From: Amoebophrya sp. A120
Taxonomy: Eukaryota; Sar; Dinophyceae; Syndiniales; Amoebophryaceae
Assembly (NCBI GenBank): GCA_905178155.1
Contig: CAJINV010000010.1
Span: 191,247 to 255,246 of the forward strand
DNA length: 64,000 bases
Reading direction: 5' to 3'
This document shows positions 11,585-23,598 of this stretch, piece by piece. The notes under the pieces are model-generated. The model was not told where the DNA came from and searched no databases. It was given only the letters and a program-made list of their open reading frames with translations. The position numbers and the translations under genes were made by a program. Within the stretch, counting starts at the first letter, position 1. Each line of letters opens with the position of its first letter.

Positions 11585-12158
11585 CTATTGCGCCCGACTC
11601 ACAAATTTCATTTCCTCCGACCCCACCGCTACGTGGTCGCAATACTGACAAATCCCGTCTACAATCCACGGCAGCACCTCCCTCTGCCCGTTTTCCGGGT
11701 AGCTGATGCAGTTGGTGTTCTTGCACGACAAAATTTCAACAAAGTTCGACGCTGCTCCTTTCTCCGAATCTTCCGGGGTGGTTGCCGTAGTCGCCGTGAT
11801 TTTGCTCGAAGACGTTGAAGAAGCTGCTGGGGGACCGCAAACCTGCAGTTTCTCCCCGTCAAAACCCGTTTTCAACACTTTCCTCAGCCCCTCCTCCTGG
11901 TCAAACCATCCGCCCAGCAACCCGAGCAAAATCGTCCGCACAAAATACCCGTTCCTCGATTGCGCGTCCCACCCGTTCTATGGATTGCAAAAATGTCTGG
12001 GTCTGGAGTCTTGTGATGCAAGAAAGGGAATAGTGAACTCACTATAATGCGCTGTCAAGCATGACAAGTTTTTTTCATGGTTCTGAGTTGCGTACTCCGC
12101 ATCACAAGCTGCGTTTTTGCATGACAGGGAGGAGGAGCTCTTCGCGGCCATGCAGCAC
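11585..12158 (-). CDS. ATCase gene, 3' fragment cut by the assembly gap
   Basis: This is the last exon (11585-11978) of the ATCase gene described at 21370-23598, together with part of the adjoining family C introner, ending at the N-run. It encodes the end of the catalytic chain (R-N-G-Y-F-V-R-T) and the C-x4-C...C-x2-C domain. I could find no difference from 21370-21763. It is most likely the end of one contig whose sequence is repeated, complete, after the gap, not a second gene. Confidence 0.8.
11979..12158. mobile_element. Introner element, family C, truncated by the gap
   Basis: It begins TATGGATTGCAAAAATGTCT after the flank CGTTC and matches the element at 21764 base for base up to 12091. 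From 12092 to the Ns it differs at many positions (for example GTACTCCGCATCACAAGCTG here against TAGTCCGCATGAGAAACTAC there). The right TIR is missing. Confidence 0.85.
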
Positions 12159-12258
12159 NNNNNNNNNNNNNNNNNNNNNNNNNNNNNNNNNNNNNNNNNN
12201 NNNNNNNNNNNNNNNNNNNNNNNNNNNNNNNNNNNNNNNNNNNNNNNNNNNNNNNNNN
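12159..12258. other. Assembly gap of exactly 100 N
   Basis: A run of exactly 100 N, the usual placeholder for a gap of unknown length. It separates two sequences that overlap by about 9.6 kb. Confidence 0.99.
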
Positions 12259-12444
12259 CTTCGACTACACCTAGCACGGGACTACGTAAAAGACTTGCGT
12301 TATATCAGTACAGATATCAATCTAGCGGATGGATTGACGAAACCACTTCCAGGAGAGAAGTATACTCAAATCTTCAAAGCTCCTTCAAGAAAAGCTAATG
12401 AAGTATTTGCGAAAGCTCATTTTGTTGATTTCAATAATCTCTAG
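12259..12444 (+). pseudogene. Copia RNase H C-terminal end (copy)
   Basis: The repeated segment begins partway through the copia RNase H region and runs to its stop at 12442-12444. The polypurine tract (12516-12525) and LTR start (12526) follow as in the first copy. Confidence 0.8.
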
Positions 12445-12525
12445 GATTTATTGAGGCGAATTTCACAAGAATTCATCACATCAAAGATTTCTCGAGATGG
12501 TTTCAGGTCCATTCGGAAGGGGGAG

Positions 12526-12895
12526 TGTAGGTATGATCAAGAAACACGACCTAAATCGATCTTGACACACCGTCCCGCTCTGAGTGCAAAATTGAAATCA
12601 CGATGTAAATCAAGATGAACTGATGATGATTCAAAATGAGGTCTAACCGAAATCACGATGTAAATTTGATGGTGACGATCAACGATTGTTGATCTGATTT
12701 TAGCGTATACTATGGCGATTCGAGACTGATTTTGAAGTACCCCAAAGCTTGAATGTTTACCCGCAGGCTGTGCGTTAGTACCATTCAGATTGATTGCAAC
12801 TAGAAACGCCTTCAAACAGGGCCTATTTACACTTCACTCAAAGATGACCAGTGTTCAAATCGCCCGCGTTTCTTGCGTTGTTGATTGTCTTCCGA
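12526..12895 (+). repeat. 3' LTR of the copia element (copy, end approximate)
   Basis: Same sequence as 2741-3110 at offset 9785. The 40-bp direct repeats recur at 12952-12991 and 13210-13249. Confidence 0.5.
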
Positions 12896-13711
12896 CACAT
12901 TTCCATTTATGTGGCTAGTCAAACAGGAAGACCTCGCAATTTTCGAAGTCCTTTTTTCATCTTGATGTCCTTTATTGAAAAATTTGTGCAAAGTGTGCAA
13001 ATGCTTTCGCGATTTTTGGGCCTCAAAAAAATGCATTCAAGGGGGGGGCATAAACTAGGGTTAAGGGCACACCCAGAGCAGAGATTATTTGGGCCTCCGA
13101 AAGGTCGAGATGATCACTCCCGGAGACCCAACGCCCCCGCTCCTCACACTAGTGAAAAGCACTAATTAAGCCGCGCCCCAGTACCTTGCTCCAACATCTT
13201 CTTAAGCCGTTTTTTCATCTTGATGTCCTTTATTGAAAAATTTGTGCAACTTGATTTGCGCTCTGGTGCTGTTTTTCTCTTTACTACGGAGTGGCATCTA
13301 CCATGCGCGTTGATGCTAATGCCAAAAAAAAAAATGCGTCTGACTAAAATAACTGAATGCAACAATGAAGTTCCACGCGAAGATGAAGTAGGCTGAGACT
13401 GTGCGCAGCTTTGGTCTTTTGCAGTGAGTGTATATGACTAGGCTGGTGACCTCCAGCACGAGTTGTTTTTTCATGTTCGGCTCTCACTGGGAGATCAGGA
13501 GGAAAATTTGAATTTCTGCATAGCAATTTGCTACGATGTGAAGATGGTCGGAAACTCTGAAAGTTGCTCTGTACTCGCATTTTGTTGCAGCCCGGGTGGT
13601 CGTTTTCAGAGTCACAATTATGATTCAGCTGTGTCTTTCTTGCTCGTCTTCTTCAAATGTCGTTGGAGAAACCGTACGTGTGGATTGCAGGAGGTACTGG
13701 AGGTGTTTCTC

Positions 13712-14814
13712 TTATTTCTTCTTCCCCTCTTCGTCATCCACCTCAGTGCAGGTGGAGCAGGTGGTGCTGTCGCTGCTTTTGACGGAGCATGTTCTTGGCG
13801 TGATGTCGTTATCTGCAGCCGAGCATAAGGTATTGTTTTTGTTCGTATTACTTTTTCCTTTTCCAATCTCGATCGTGTTTTCAATCTTTTCTCCCACCGC
13901 CGTTGACCTCGTTTTCCACACCAGGAACAAACACGTCAGCATTGGAATCCAGTACGAGTAGAGCGGATGCGGGTACCACGGAATTTCTGGGTCCGGGAGC
14001 CGCTGCTGGTTCCAACCAAGGAGCTGGTGTGTTTTATTTTTGTTTGGTGAGCGAGTAGATCACGCATGACAGAACAGGGGAAACACAGTGGCAATTTAGT
14101 ATATTTCTGCAATTACATACAAGTAGAAACACACGACCTCCGAAGTAGTAACAAGCAGTACCGACGTCCACAGCGGAAACGATATATGCCACTGGATGTG
14201 CCACTGCGCGTATTTTTTCGGATTTGGTTCCACTCTTCGGTAATACCTCGACATCGCAAACGCGAAATACGCGTGCACCACTCCCATGATCCCGCAAAAC
14301 CCGCTGAACAGGTCCAGAACTCGCTCGAACAACGCCACGTAGAGGTACAAGTAGCTCCCCAGCACCGCAAACACCGTGTCGACGAAGTGGCTCCAGTATC
14401 CTGTGCAAAAAGTATCGCACTCGTATAAATGCATTGCAAATTTCCTCAGCATGAGAAATAAAATTTGTAATGCAGATTTGCGGTGGAAACAAGATTTGTA
14501 ATGCTAAGCTTGCACTTGTACGAGTACGATACTTTTGCACAGGATATCCAGCTCGGCCTTGCGAGCTCCAAATAGTCCGACCAGAAGGAGACCCAGGCCT
14601 GGAGGAACCAGTAGTACGGGGCGAGTTGGCAGAGGCCGAGGTGGTTCATGATGGGGAGTTTGCGGGCGATGAGCTCGGGATCGTTCCAGAAGAGGTAGAT
14701 CAGCGCGTAGAACCAACAGGAAACGGCGTAGACGTAGTCCTTCTGGATCAGGGGGCGCCAGCTGGCCGGAACCCCGGACTTCTTCATGTCCTCCAGCGTC
14801 TGGAGGAAGGACAT
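13712..14814 (-). CDS. Multi-pass membrane protein, function unknown (second copy)
   Basis: Same as 3927-5029: exons 14547-14814, 14138-14396 and 13712-14023, with a family A introner and a GT-AG intron (14024-14137) in the same places. The translated exons show no difference from the first copy. Confidence 0.65.
14397..14546. mobile_element. Introner element, family A (copy of 4612-4761)
   Basis: Same ends and same TCCAG flanking repeat as the first copy. Confidence 0.9.
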
Positions 14815-16904
14815 TTTGACGAAGAAGTAGGTGTTGATGTGGCGCGGGTTGTTATGAGCTACGTACTTTCTGGTCGTGCAGCTGCTCCTGCTGTAACTTA
14901 GAGTCTCTATGATGATCTAACTACGGGGGTAGTTTTACGGAAGGTCCAAGAACGCAGCTGCTAATGGTGGCCAGGGCCACATCTACAGCTTAGAAGACTT
15001 ACTTAGACTCTCTTGTTGGGCAAAAAACGTCACACATAGGTAAAAGGTCACGGAGTGCAAATGCGGAAACGGACACCGATACGTGATGCAGAATAAATGA
15101 GGTCCTGGAGGAACAGAAATATTTGTGCTGGGTGAGGCGGGATGAGGCAAAAAGACTGACAAAAAGTTTACTTCTCGCTGAGACTACCAGACGCTCGCTC
15201 GCGGTCGCAATATGAAGGTTTCCTCGCACGAAGTAAGCAGACAAAACAGATCATCATCAACATGAATGAAAGCCTATCTCTCTTCATGACTTCTTCGTCT
15301 GAGCTCCTTTCGCTGTTGATAGCAAGGCTGCTCCTGCTCGTGTCCTCGGCTATCTAATCAATAGCTGACGGCCCCGATCCCGAACTCTGACAAATGGATA
15401 CAAAAATAAAATAGACTTTATCAGACACGACAGCATGCGCCAACTACACTTGATGAAGATAGACGAAGAGCAGACGTCGTCGGGCCCCCTTCTATCTTCG
15501 ATACGCGGCCGCATGCAGGGCGAGCAACTGAATGCGCCCGCTCGCACGCCCGCGGCGCGGCAAGGGTTGCAACGAGGCGGGGCGCCACCAAGGCGAACAC
15601 ACAACCAGGGCCGGCGGCCAAGGCAAACGACGCCGCGGCGCAGGCGCCAAGTCCGTAAGGAAGCGAACCCGCCCGGCCGCCGCCCGCGCGGCGCAAGGAT
15701 GAAAGGCGGGCGCGCGCCACACACCCGCCTACCCCTACGGCCAAGCAACGGCGACGCACGTGGATGGGGGGGGCCCACGCTCGCAGCATGGCCCCAGGGC
15801 TTCTCGCTACTCGCGCGCCGCTGTCTCCAGGTAGGCCCTGAGAAAAAACAAAGCTGGAGGGCGCCCGCGCGGGCGCGCGTGCATGTTTGGGAAGGGGCCG
15901 CCCGGCACTCGTTTGCTTGCTTTTAATTTGCCGGCACCCGCGCCGCGGCCCGCCGCCTTGCCTTCCGGCTTGCGCGGGTTTCGCGCACCGTGGCCAGGTT
16001 CTGTAAATCACACACCGAGCACGGCGAAAGCCTGCGCCTGAAGCCCGGGCAGGGACAGGGCGCCGGGACGCTCGCCAAAGTTTCACCGCCACCCCGATGG
16101 CGGGCCGCCGGGCCACCACGGACAACCAGGCGCGCGGGCGCCCCGAAGAAAACGGCCGCCCTAGGCAACGGCGGGGAGCCATCCAATTCCGGGGGCCGGC
16201 TCGAAGCCTTTCCACCTTGCTGCGCCCGCTCCCTCCCGGCGCGGCGTTGGGCTTGCTACCTAGCAACAACCTCACCGGCCCGCCTTCGCGCGCGGGTCGC
16301 CGCCGGGGTCTCCTTTTCAAATCGTAGGCAGTTCAGGACGCATTCGAATCCGTTCCGGGGAAAACTCCCGCGCGTCGATTTGCAAAGCCTCCGCGGGACT
16401 TGCTGCGTTGCTTCGCGCGATCCACAGCGGCCGCGATCTCGGCCGCGCGCGCGACTTTGCGCCCGCGTCCCTCACTACGGCGCGGGCGCGCATAATCGCG
16501 CGGCGGGCAGGCGCGGGCCGCCCAATTACAGTTAGCCGGTGGCGCTGTGGCCGCGGGTGCTGGGCCAGTGGGTGCGTAGTCCCCTGTAGATGTCAACGAC
16601 GCCTCCTGCTGAAGCGGCTTGTAACAAATACTCCTGCACTGCTGGACTCAGCCGAACACACTAGAGGAGGGCGTGATCGCGGGAAAGCCCTTCCCGGGTA
16701 CGAGCTTGGACATCTTAGTAAGTACTTTTGTTCAGCTCTGTCAGTGTCGTCAGTAAAAATAGTGCGAAGTGGATATCGATATCGTCACAATTACGGACCA
16801 CCTGTGAAGATATGAAACAAAGCTAAGTCATCAACTGACATCACGATCACCGTCGCATCATCTTCAAAAAAGCCATCCTCTCGTCTCCTCCTCGTCGTCC
16901 CATC
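14815..16904. other. Intergenic region with a GC-rich island (copy of 5030-7119)
   Basis: Sequence as in the first copy; the GC-rich island is about 15475-16665. No gene called. Confidence 0.65.
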
Positions 16905-18917
16905 TCACGCCGTCTCCTGTCCCACCTGCACTCGCGCTTCCATCATACTTCCCACCGCCCCGTACGGCCCTTTCCGCACATACAGCTCCAACATTTCCAA
17001 TCCCTGTTCATCCAGCAATTGCCGGCACACTTCCGTCTTTTCCAACAAATTCTTCACAAACAAATGCTTCTCCACCCGCCCGTCGTGCGTCGTTTCCGAG
17101 CCGAAATCCAGCAGAATCTGCCTTATTTCGTCCGACTCAATCAGCATCCTCGCGCAGCTGAAGTCACAGGCGAGGTTCGCGAGTAACTGGTACAAAAACG
17201 GCCTTAATTCCGCATTCAAACTCTGTTTCGTCAATAACTCCAACGCCGGCCGGATCACGTGGGGGGCGATTTTCAGATTCGCTTTGGACTCTTGGTTTTT
17301 CTCCGTACTGGTCGTCGCAATGATCCAGGCGACCAACCCTGCTTTGCAGATTTCCGGATTCGTGGATTTCGCTATCGCCCCCTTCGCGAACTCCACCCAG
17401 TTTGACTCCACTACCGCGTTCTTCTGGCTATGGAAGCGTCAGGATCGAAATCATCAAAGTTGAAATAGTTTGTGATGCATAAAACCGATACCAGTCGGAA
17501 GCCCACTTATGAAGCGGCGCATGACAAATTTTCAGAGCACCGGAGTCCAATTTGTCGTGCTGTTTGGGCACAGAAGACCGCTTTTGTCGTGCTACTCTAG
17601 TAGCGCTATTCCAAACCCTAAACAGGCTCACAATCGGCATCACTTGCCTTCCCGGCAAGACAGGCGCTTCATGCTTTGCATTTTATGCATGGCAAATCAT
17701 TTCAACTCTGTCGATTTCAAACCTGACGCTTCCATATTGGCTGTTGGGGAAGTGCACCTGAAACACCGCGCCGAACATTTTTAACAAGTATCCTGTGCAA
17801 AAGTATCGTACTCGTACTAATTGCAATCATGCATGACAAATCTTGTTTCTTAGCGAAATCAGCATTACAAATTCCATTTTTCCTTCTGGAAAAACTTGTA
17901 TTGCGATTTATACTAGTACGATACTTTTGCAATGCATAACAAGCAGAGCTTCGCGATTTCGTTCGTGTTCGGGGCGGCGAGGAATTCTTCCACGTACTTT
18001 AGAATCAACTGCTCGTACAAATCGTTGAAATAGTTCTCCGGCTCTTGTTGTAAAATGAAGCAGCAGAAGAGCACGCACATTGGCGCGATCTTCGGGTCTA
18101 AGGAGAGTTGCATATTATCTCCCTCGGTCAGTTCTTGTTTGATCAAATTCGGCAGGTTTTCCGTTAGTAATAATTTGCGTCCGTATCTGCTCGTCCCCAA
18201 CTGCTCAAATAGCTGCACCGCATTCAGCTTCAACAAGATATCCTCTGTGAAATACGCTTGGACTAGAAGTTGAAATGCGGACTTCGGCACTTCTACGTCC
18301 GCGGAAATCAAGTCCGCGACGAGTTGTAGATACCGGAATTTCTTCTCGTCATCCTCCGTTTGCGCGGACACGAGGAGGGAGAAGTCCTGCGAGTTGTGTT
18401 CTTCAGTATTGACTAGCTCCACTCGTTCTTTCACCCCAGTTTCGCAGAGCAATTTCGTCAATAAATTCGCCGTCTTCAAATCCTGCTTCAACATCCAGGC
18501 GAAGTTGTCGAATTTCAACAAATCGGCAGTGATGAGGTTGCTCCTCGCTTCGACAGCGGTGTCCCCATCTAACGACAGCAGTAATTCCAAAACCGGTTGA
18601 ATCAGGTTTGCCTGCTCCTCAAATTTCTCCGCGGTGGCTCTGTTTCGCCCGGACGTTGATAGTGGTTTCCACAATTTCGTGACGAAGGTTGCGAATTTGT
18701 CCCAAAGCTGGCTGTACTGGAGCAGCCGTTTGAGAACTTGTAGTCGCTGGACGTCGGACAGGTGGTCTTTATTGTTGTTTTGGTTCTGTTGCGGCGTGGT
18801 GTCGGTGAGGTAGTTGAGAATGTGGGTGTTTTGGACCAATTCCATCGCGTTTTCGACTGTGTCCGGCGACCGGAGGAAGTCCGCCAGGGTGGACTCGCGG
18901 GGAGAGAGGGCGGACAT
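16905..18917 (-). CDS. PSMD5: PSMD5-like 26S proteasome assembly chaperone (second copy)
   Basis: Exons 17939-18917, 17737-17788 and 16905-17428. I found no difference from the first copy at 7120-9132, which holds the full annotation. If the repeat is an assembly artefact, the genome has a single gene here. Confidence 0.7.
17429..17736. mobile_element. Introner element, family B (copy of 7644-7951)
   Basis: Same TIRs and flanks as the first copy, in the PSMD5-like gene. Confidence 0.9.
17789..17938. mobile_element. Introner element, family A (copy of 8004-8153)
   Basis: Same TIRs and ACAAG flanking repeat as the first copy, in the PSMD5-like gene. Confidence 0.9.
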
Positions 18918-21369
18918 GGTCTTTGGTGATTGGGAGTCTTTTGCTTTGTGGTCTTGTTGGGAATTCTTGGGAAAATGAAAGTGGTATACTCAGAAGAACT
19001 TCTAGATATTAACGCCAAGAAGAGCTCTTGTTGTTGATGTTCAACCCATCGTCGAATCCATGTTCGTGTGTACTGTCCTCTCGAAGTTGTTCAGTTCCAT
19101 ATACTTGGATTAGCTAGTGGATATGTTGGTGAACCGCCATCGTGAAATTCATTGTATCGATCCGGTCCATCGAGAAGTAGATCAAACATCAACAAGCCAA
19201 AGCTATTTCAGTTAAAATCGGATGTGGGAGGTATACATAGCCGAGGAGCTGCTGTTTGTTGTGATTTAGTGTTGGGGGCTCGAACATAAAGCGTTAATGT
19301 TGTTGATCGCAGGTACATTTCAAACTGTCTTCAGGCACAATTTCGGCCGTGGGGCTAGGGGTAGTGACAAAGCAAATCTTCATATTAAGTGATCATATTA
19401 AGCACGGTCGAAATACAGGGAGGAACATCACAACTATGGCAAACTGCCGCAACTTGTTTCGGAAAGAACTGCGCGAGCAAGTCACTTTTTCCAGTTACAC
19501 GACACAGCAAGCAGACTGCTTGCTTTCCATCTATGGCAGCTGGCGAGCAGTCGTCGGACCAGATCATGCCCCCAACCCGCCTTCGGAGACCTACAAGTAC
19601 GCTGCGCCACCAGCCACAACAAACGGCCTGGCGCGCGAGGCCGCATGCACGCTGGCACAGCCAAGAACAATAAGACACCACACGCCACACCACTAATGGC
19701 AGATGGGCAGGGCGGGAGTCAGTCTGTCACAAACACGGCCCGGCTGCGCTGGCGGGACGGGGAGCAAAACTGCACCAACACAGCCGCCGAAGCTAGCCAA
19801 GGCTGAGGCTGGCGGCCCACAGGCAGCCGCAGACCAGCGGGCGCGGACGCGGGGGGCGGAACCGAAGCGAAAACAACCGCCCCGCCCCCTCTCGGGGCGG
19901 CCGGGCCGGCGGGCCGCCCGAAGGCCCGCCCCCGGCCCTAGGAAGCCGGGGCGGGCGCGCGGGCTTCACACCATGCCGCCGGGGCTAGCAGGGGGGGCGG
20001 TAGCCGGCAGGGCGCGGGCCGCGTCTCCTCGAACTGATCGCGCGAATCAATTTGATTGCGCCGGGCCGGTGCGTGCCGGGTTTTTTGAAGGCTTCGCCAG
20101 GGCTTTGGCTCGCGTACGTGGCCGCCACTTCCGGCCGACCTGCCTCCCCGCGCCAAAGAGGGCGGCCGCCCCGCTAGGCCCGGCGCCAGTGCCCGCGGCG
20201 CGCCGCCCTACCGATGGCCCCCGCGGCGCGCGCGAAGGCGCGGCGGGGGCAGGGCGGAGCACGTGCGCAATCGCTTCGGCGGCGCAGCGATCCAAACAAG
20301 GGCGGCCCGGCGGCCAAGAAACCGGCGAAGCCCGAGCCCCGCGCGAGCTCGGAACCTCACGAAACCCCCCGCCCCCGCCCGCCAGCCCTTGGGGAAGGCC
20401 TCCGCCCTCCCGAGTCACAAAGCCGGCCGCCTCCGCCTGCGCTTCGTTCGGTCGGCGGCCCTCCTCCGGCTGCCCGCCCCACCGGAGCCACTGCGCCAGG
20501 CCTCGCCACAAGCCTGCGGCGGCTGGAAGACCACGCGCCGGCGCTGTCTTGGCATCGCCTACAGGTTTTCTGCTTCACATCTCACTGGAAGCCCGCCTGC
20601 GTCTCTTTGGTGTCCTCGAAAAAAAAGGAACACAACGAGAAGGACGGCGCGACGTTGTGCGCGTGCCTGTCGATCGGACGACGAGTCTCGGCGCTGCGGT
20701 TTTATTACCAGTGCGCTTCTACTAGCTCTAATGAATACCCATGTCGTCAACACTGGTGCACAGACAAGTCGCGGTTCTTCTTTTTCAACAACTCAATTCT
20801 TGTTTGTGTTTTTATTCTCAGTCAAACTTTCTGCATCTTGGACTGTCCTGTGGATTGGTAGAAGTATAAATTTCAGCGACTCCTGCGCCGGCGACGAGAG
20901 TAAAAACAAAAAAAACTCCCTGGCGAAAAAACAAAAAAGTAACTCATCCATCGGCCTCAAATACGCAGTCGAACTGCCGCCGGAGGTGCAGTGGAATAAT
21001 TTGCAATTCGATAGCGCGTTCACGTTCTTCAACCGCATTGAGGAGAGCCGAAAAGTCGTTAAATTTCAAATGTGTCCGTACCGTTCTCGTATTGTAAGTA
21101 GGTGACGCACCACGCCGACGCATTCGCATCAATTGCTATGTGGCAAATAGGGCTGTCGACTGGCGGTGGCGCTGATTCGGTCTACATAACTGCTTTACCG
21201 GATCAAAACAAGAGCGCACCTTCGCCGGCGAAGCGACAAACTACAAAAAAGAAAAATTACAAAAACGTAGTTAAAGTACTTTGTATTTACTTGTACAGTA
21301 CTTCTTGAAGAAAGACCTCCAGACATCAAGAGCAGTTACTTCCCCATCCTAGTTCTTCGTCCTCTAGGT
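18918..21369. other. Intergenic region with a GC-rich island (copy of 9133-11584)
   Basis: Sequence as in the first copy; island about 19685-20685. No gene called. Confidence 0.65.
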
Positions 21370-23598
21370 CTATTGCGCCCGACTCACAAATTTCATTTCC
21401 TCCGACCCCACCGCTACGTGGTCGCAATACTGACAAATCCCGTCTACAATCCACGGCAGCACCTCCCTCTGCCCGTTTTCCGGGTAGCTGATGCAGTTGG
21501 TGTTCTTGCACGACAAAATTTCAACAAAGTTCGACGCTGCTCCTTTCTCCGAATCTTCCGGGGTGGTTGCCGTAGTCGCCGTGATTTTGCTCGAAGACGT
21601 TGAAGAAGCTGCTGGGGGACCGCAAACCTGCAGTTTCTCCCCGTCAAAACCCGTTTTCAACACTTTCCTCAGCCCCTCCTCCTGGTCAAACCATCCGCCC
21701 AGCAACCCGAGCAAAATCGTCCGCACAAAATACCCGTTCCTCGATTGCGCGTCCCACCCGTTCTATGGATTGCAAAAATGTCTGGGTCTGGAGTCTTGTG
21801 ATGCAAGAAAGGGAATAGTGAACTCACTATAATGCGCTGTCAAGCATGACAAGTTTTTTTCATGGTTCTGAGTTGCTAGTCCGCATGAGAAACTACGTTT
21901 TCGCATGACAAGGAGGAGGAGCTCTTCGCGGCCATACAACACAGAGTTCAGAGTCATGCCAGACTAGCATGACAAATCTCGCAATCTCCCAGACCCAGAC
22001 ACTTTTACATTTGATACGTTCAAACTCGTGTTGTCGATGGAAAACGGGATCACCGGGTGCCGGCTGTCTATGGAAGTGTCAGGATTGAAATCGTCAAAGT
22101 TGAAATAACTTGTAATGCATAAAATCGATACTAGTTTGAAGCCCAATTTCCAAGCCGCGCACGACAAATTTCGGCACCGTCTAAATCCAGTTTGTCATGC
22201 TGTTTAGGGACAGGGGGCGTCTTTTGTCATGCTACTTCAGCAGCTCTATCGCAGACCCCAAACAGGCTGTCTCTCGGCCTCACTTGCCATCCCTGCAAGA
22301 GAGGCACTTCATGTCTTGCAATTTATGCATGGGAAATTGTTTCAACTTTGTCGATTTCGATCCTGACACATCCATACTGTCTCGCGGCAACGGGTGGAAG
22401 AATTTCATCTCGTTTTTTTCGAACAGTTGCTTGAAGCAGTCGAATTTCAAGTGGTGATCCGGGTTGAACGTCACCGCTTTCCGCAATTCCTTGCTCTTCT
22501 CCTGCACCTGCTGCGACATCCGCTCGAGCTGGAGTCTCGTGAAGTACCAGATCTTCGCGACCATTTTGGGGGAAGTGAGGTACTCGTCGAGGGACTGGAA
22601 TTTGTTCACGCTGAAGCCGTTTTCCTTCATTTTCTTCTCGTATTGCTCGGGCATGGCAAGTTCCGGCGGGGCGATCAGGTCCACAGTGACGTTTGTGAAG
22701 ACACGGAGTCCGTCGGCCTGTAGGTGAGCAAGTTCTGTGTAGTTTGTCATGCTGGTTCGTTGCCCGAGACAGCCGAAGAAAGTTTATCATGCACGATCGC
22801 ACGTGCTACTTCTTGACATTGCATACACTAGTACCTTCGAGTGCGCTGTTCTCCCATGGTATAAGTCGCCGATCAGAGCCACGTGGATGCTCTCCGTGTT
22901 CCAATCCGCCCGTTCTAGAAAAGTGAATTCGTCTAGCAGCTCCTGCGTTGGGTGTTCGTGCTTGCCGTCTCCAGCGTTGATGAAAGACGCTCTTGGTATG
23001 TCATGGAGGGTGCAGAACCTGATAGTGAGAATGTCTTTTGATCATGCTGTAATTACATGGAACTGAGTCGTGATTTGTCATGCAGTTTCAGAACTACGCC
23101 ATCAAAGCTTTATTCAATCGACCACCAGAACATAGTTATCTTGTACCGTTCCCCAATCTCGTACTCCAGCCATTTACAAACCCCTTCCAGCTTCGATCTG
23201 ATGACGAACAACGTCTGTCCCTCGCTGTACCCCACCAGCATTTTCATGCAGTCCGTTATCGTCTCCCCCTTTGCGAACGAGCTCGTCGAGCAGTCAAAAT
23301 CGTTAATTTTCAAATTTTCGTGAAACCCCGCGGCGTTGCGGAAGGATTCCTTGGTTCTTGTGGAATTCTCCATGAAGATCAAATACGCGCACTTCCGGTC
23401 GTCCCGGGAGAGTTTTTGTCTCTTTTTCATCCGCAGCTGCTCCTTGGTTTCCTCCACAGAGGAGGTTGGTAGTTGTGGTTCAGTTCCGTAGTTTTCGTTA
23501 GATTTAAAGGTTTGCTTCAGGAGTTTGGCTTTCTCGTACAGGAACTTCTGCTCCGCGATCGAGAAGTCCGAGATCTTTGAAAGCGTACGACCCTGCAT
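21370..23598 (-). CDS. pyrB: Aspartate carbamoyltransferase fused to a PyrI-like zinc domain
   Basis: Exons 23147-23598, 22835-22991, 22377-22717, 22017-22068 and 21370-21763 join to 1386 nt (461 residues). ATCase joins carbamoyl phosphate and aspartate, the committed step of pyrimidine synthesis. Visible motifs in order: S-T-R-T (carbamoyl-phosphate site), [40 protein letters not shown], and R-N-G-Y-F-V-R near the catalytic C-terminus. A Thr/Ser-rich linker then leads to C-K-N-T-N-C-I-S and, 19 residues on, C-Q-Y-C, the four-cysteine pattern of bacterial/archaeal regulatory chain PyrI. The PyrI nucleotide-binding domain is absent. Two introns are GT-AG and two are introners. Start: ATG at 23598. 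Confidence 0.88.
21764..22016. mobile_element. Introner element, family C (253 bp)
   Basis: It starts TATGGATTGCAAAAATGTCT and ends CCCAGACACTTTTACATTTGATA. The perfect 5-bp repeat CGTTC lies on each side. It is in the ATCase gene; excision gives TSLN joined to GWDAQSRNG in frame. Confidence 0.9.
22069..22376. mobile_element. Introner element, family B (308 bp)
   Basis: It starts TATGGAAGTGTCAGGATTGA and ends ATCCTGACACATCCATA, flanked by the perfect 5-bp repeat CTGTC. It interrupts the ATCase gene directly after the HPLPR motif. Confidence 0.9.
22718..22834 (-). other. Conventional GT-AG intron in the ATCase gene
   Basis: Minus-strand donor TCGAAG/GTACTAG and acceptor CACCTACAG/GCCGAC, phase 0. 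The join H-S-K-A-D-G-L matches the spacing after the G-R-T motif in ATCases. It contains a few GCATGAnAAA-type words like those in introners but has no clear TIR. Confidence 0.75.
22992..23146 (-). other. Conventional GT-AG intron in the ATCase gene
   Basis: Minus-strand donor GGGGAACG/GTACAAG and acceptor TACCAAG/AGCGTC. The join gives [13 protein letters not shown], as expected for an ATCase. Confidence 0.75.

Larger units (their letters stand above)
12259..21876 (+). repeat. 9618-bp copy of 2474-12091
   Basis: Starting at CTTCGACTAC directly after the gap, the sequence matches 2474-12091 at a constant offset of 9785. I found no substitution or indel, including inside the introners and GC islands. 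Identity stops inside the family C introner of the ATCase gene. A very recent tandem duplication or unmerged overlapping contigs would both give this; the gap position and the shared end point favour the latter. Confidence 0.9.

Noticed and set aside
12259-21876. True tandem duplication of three genes
   Set aside because: Kept only as the less likely reading: no difference found over 9.6 kb and the gap placed exactly at the junction fit overlapping contigs better.
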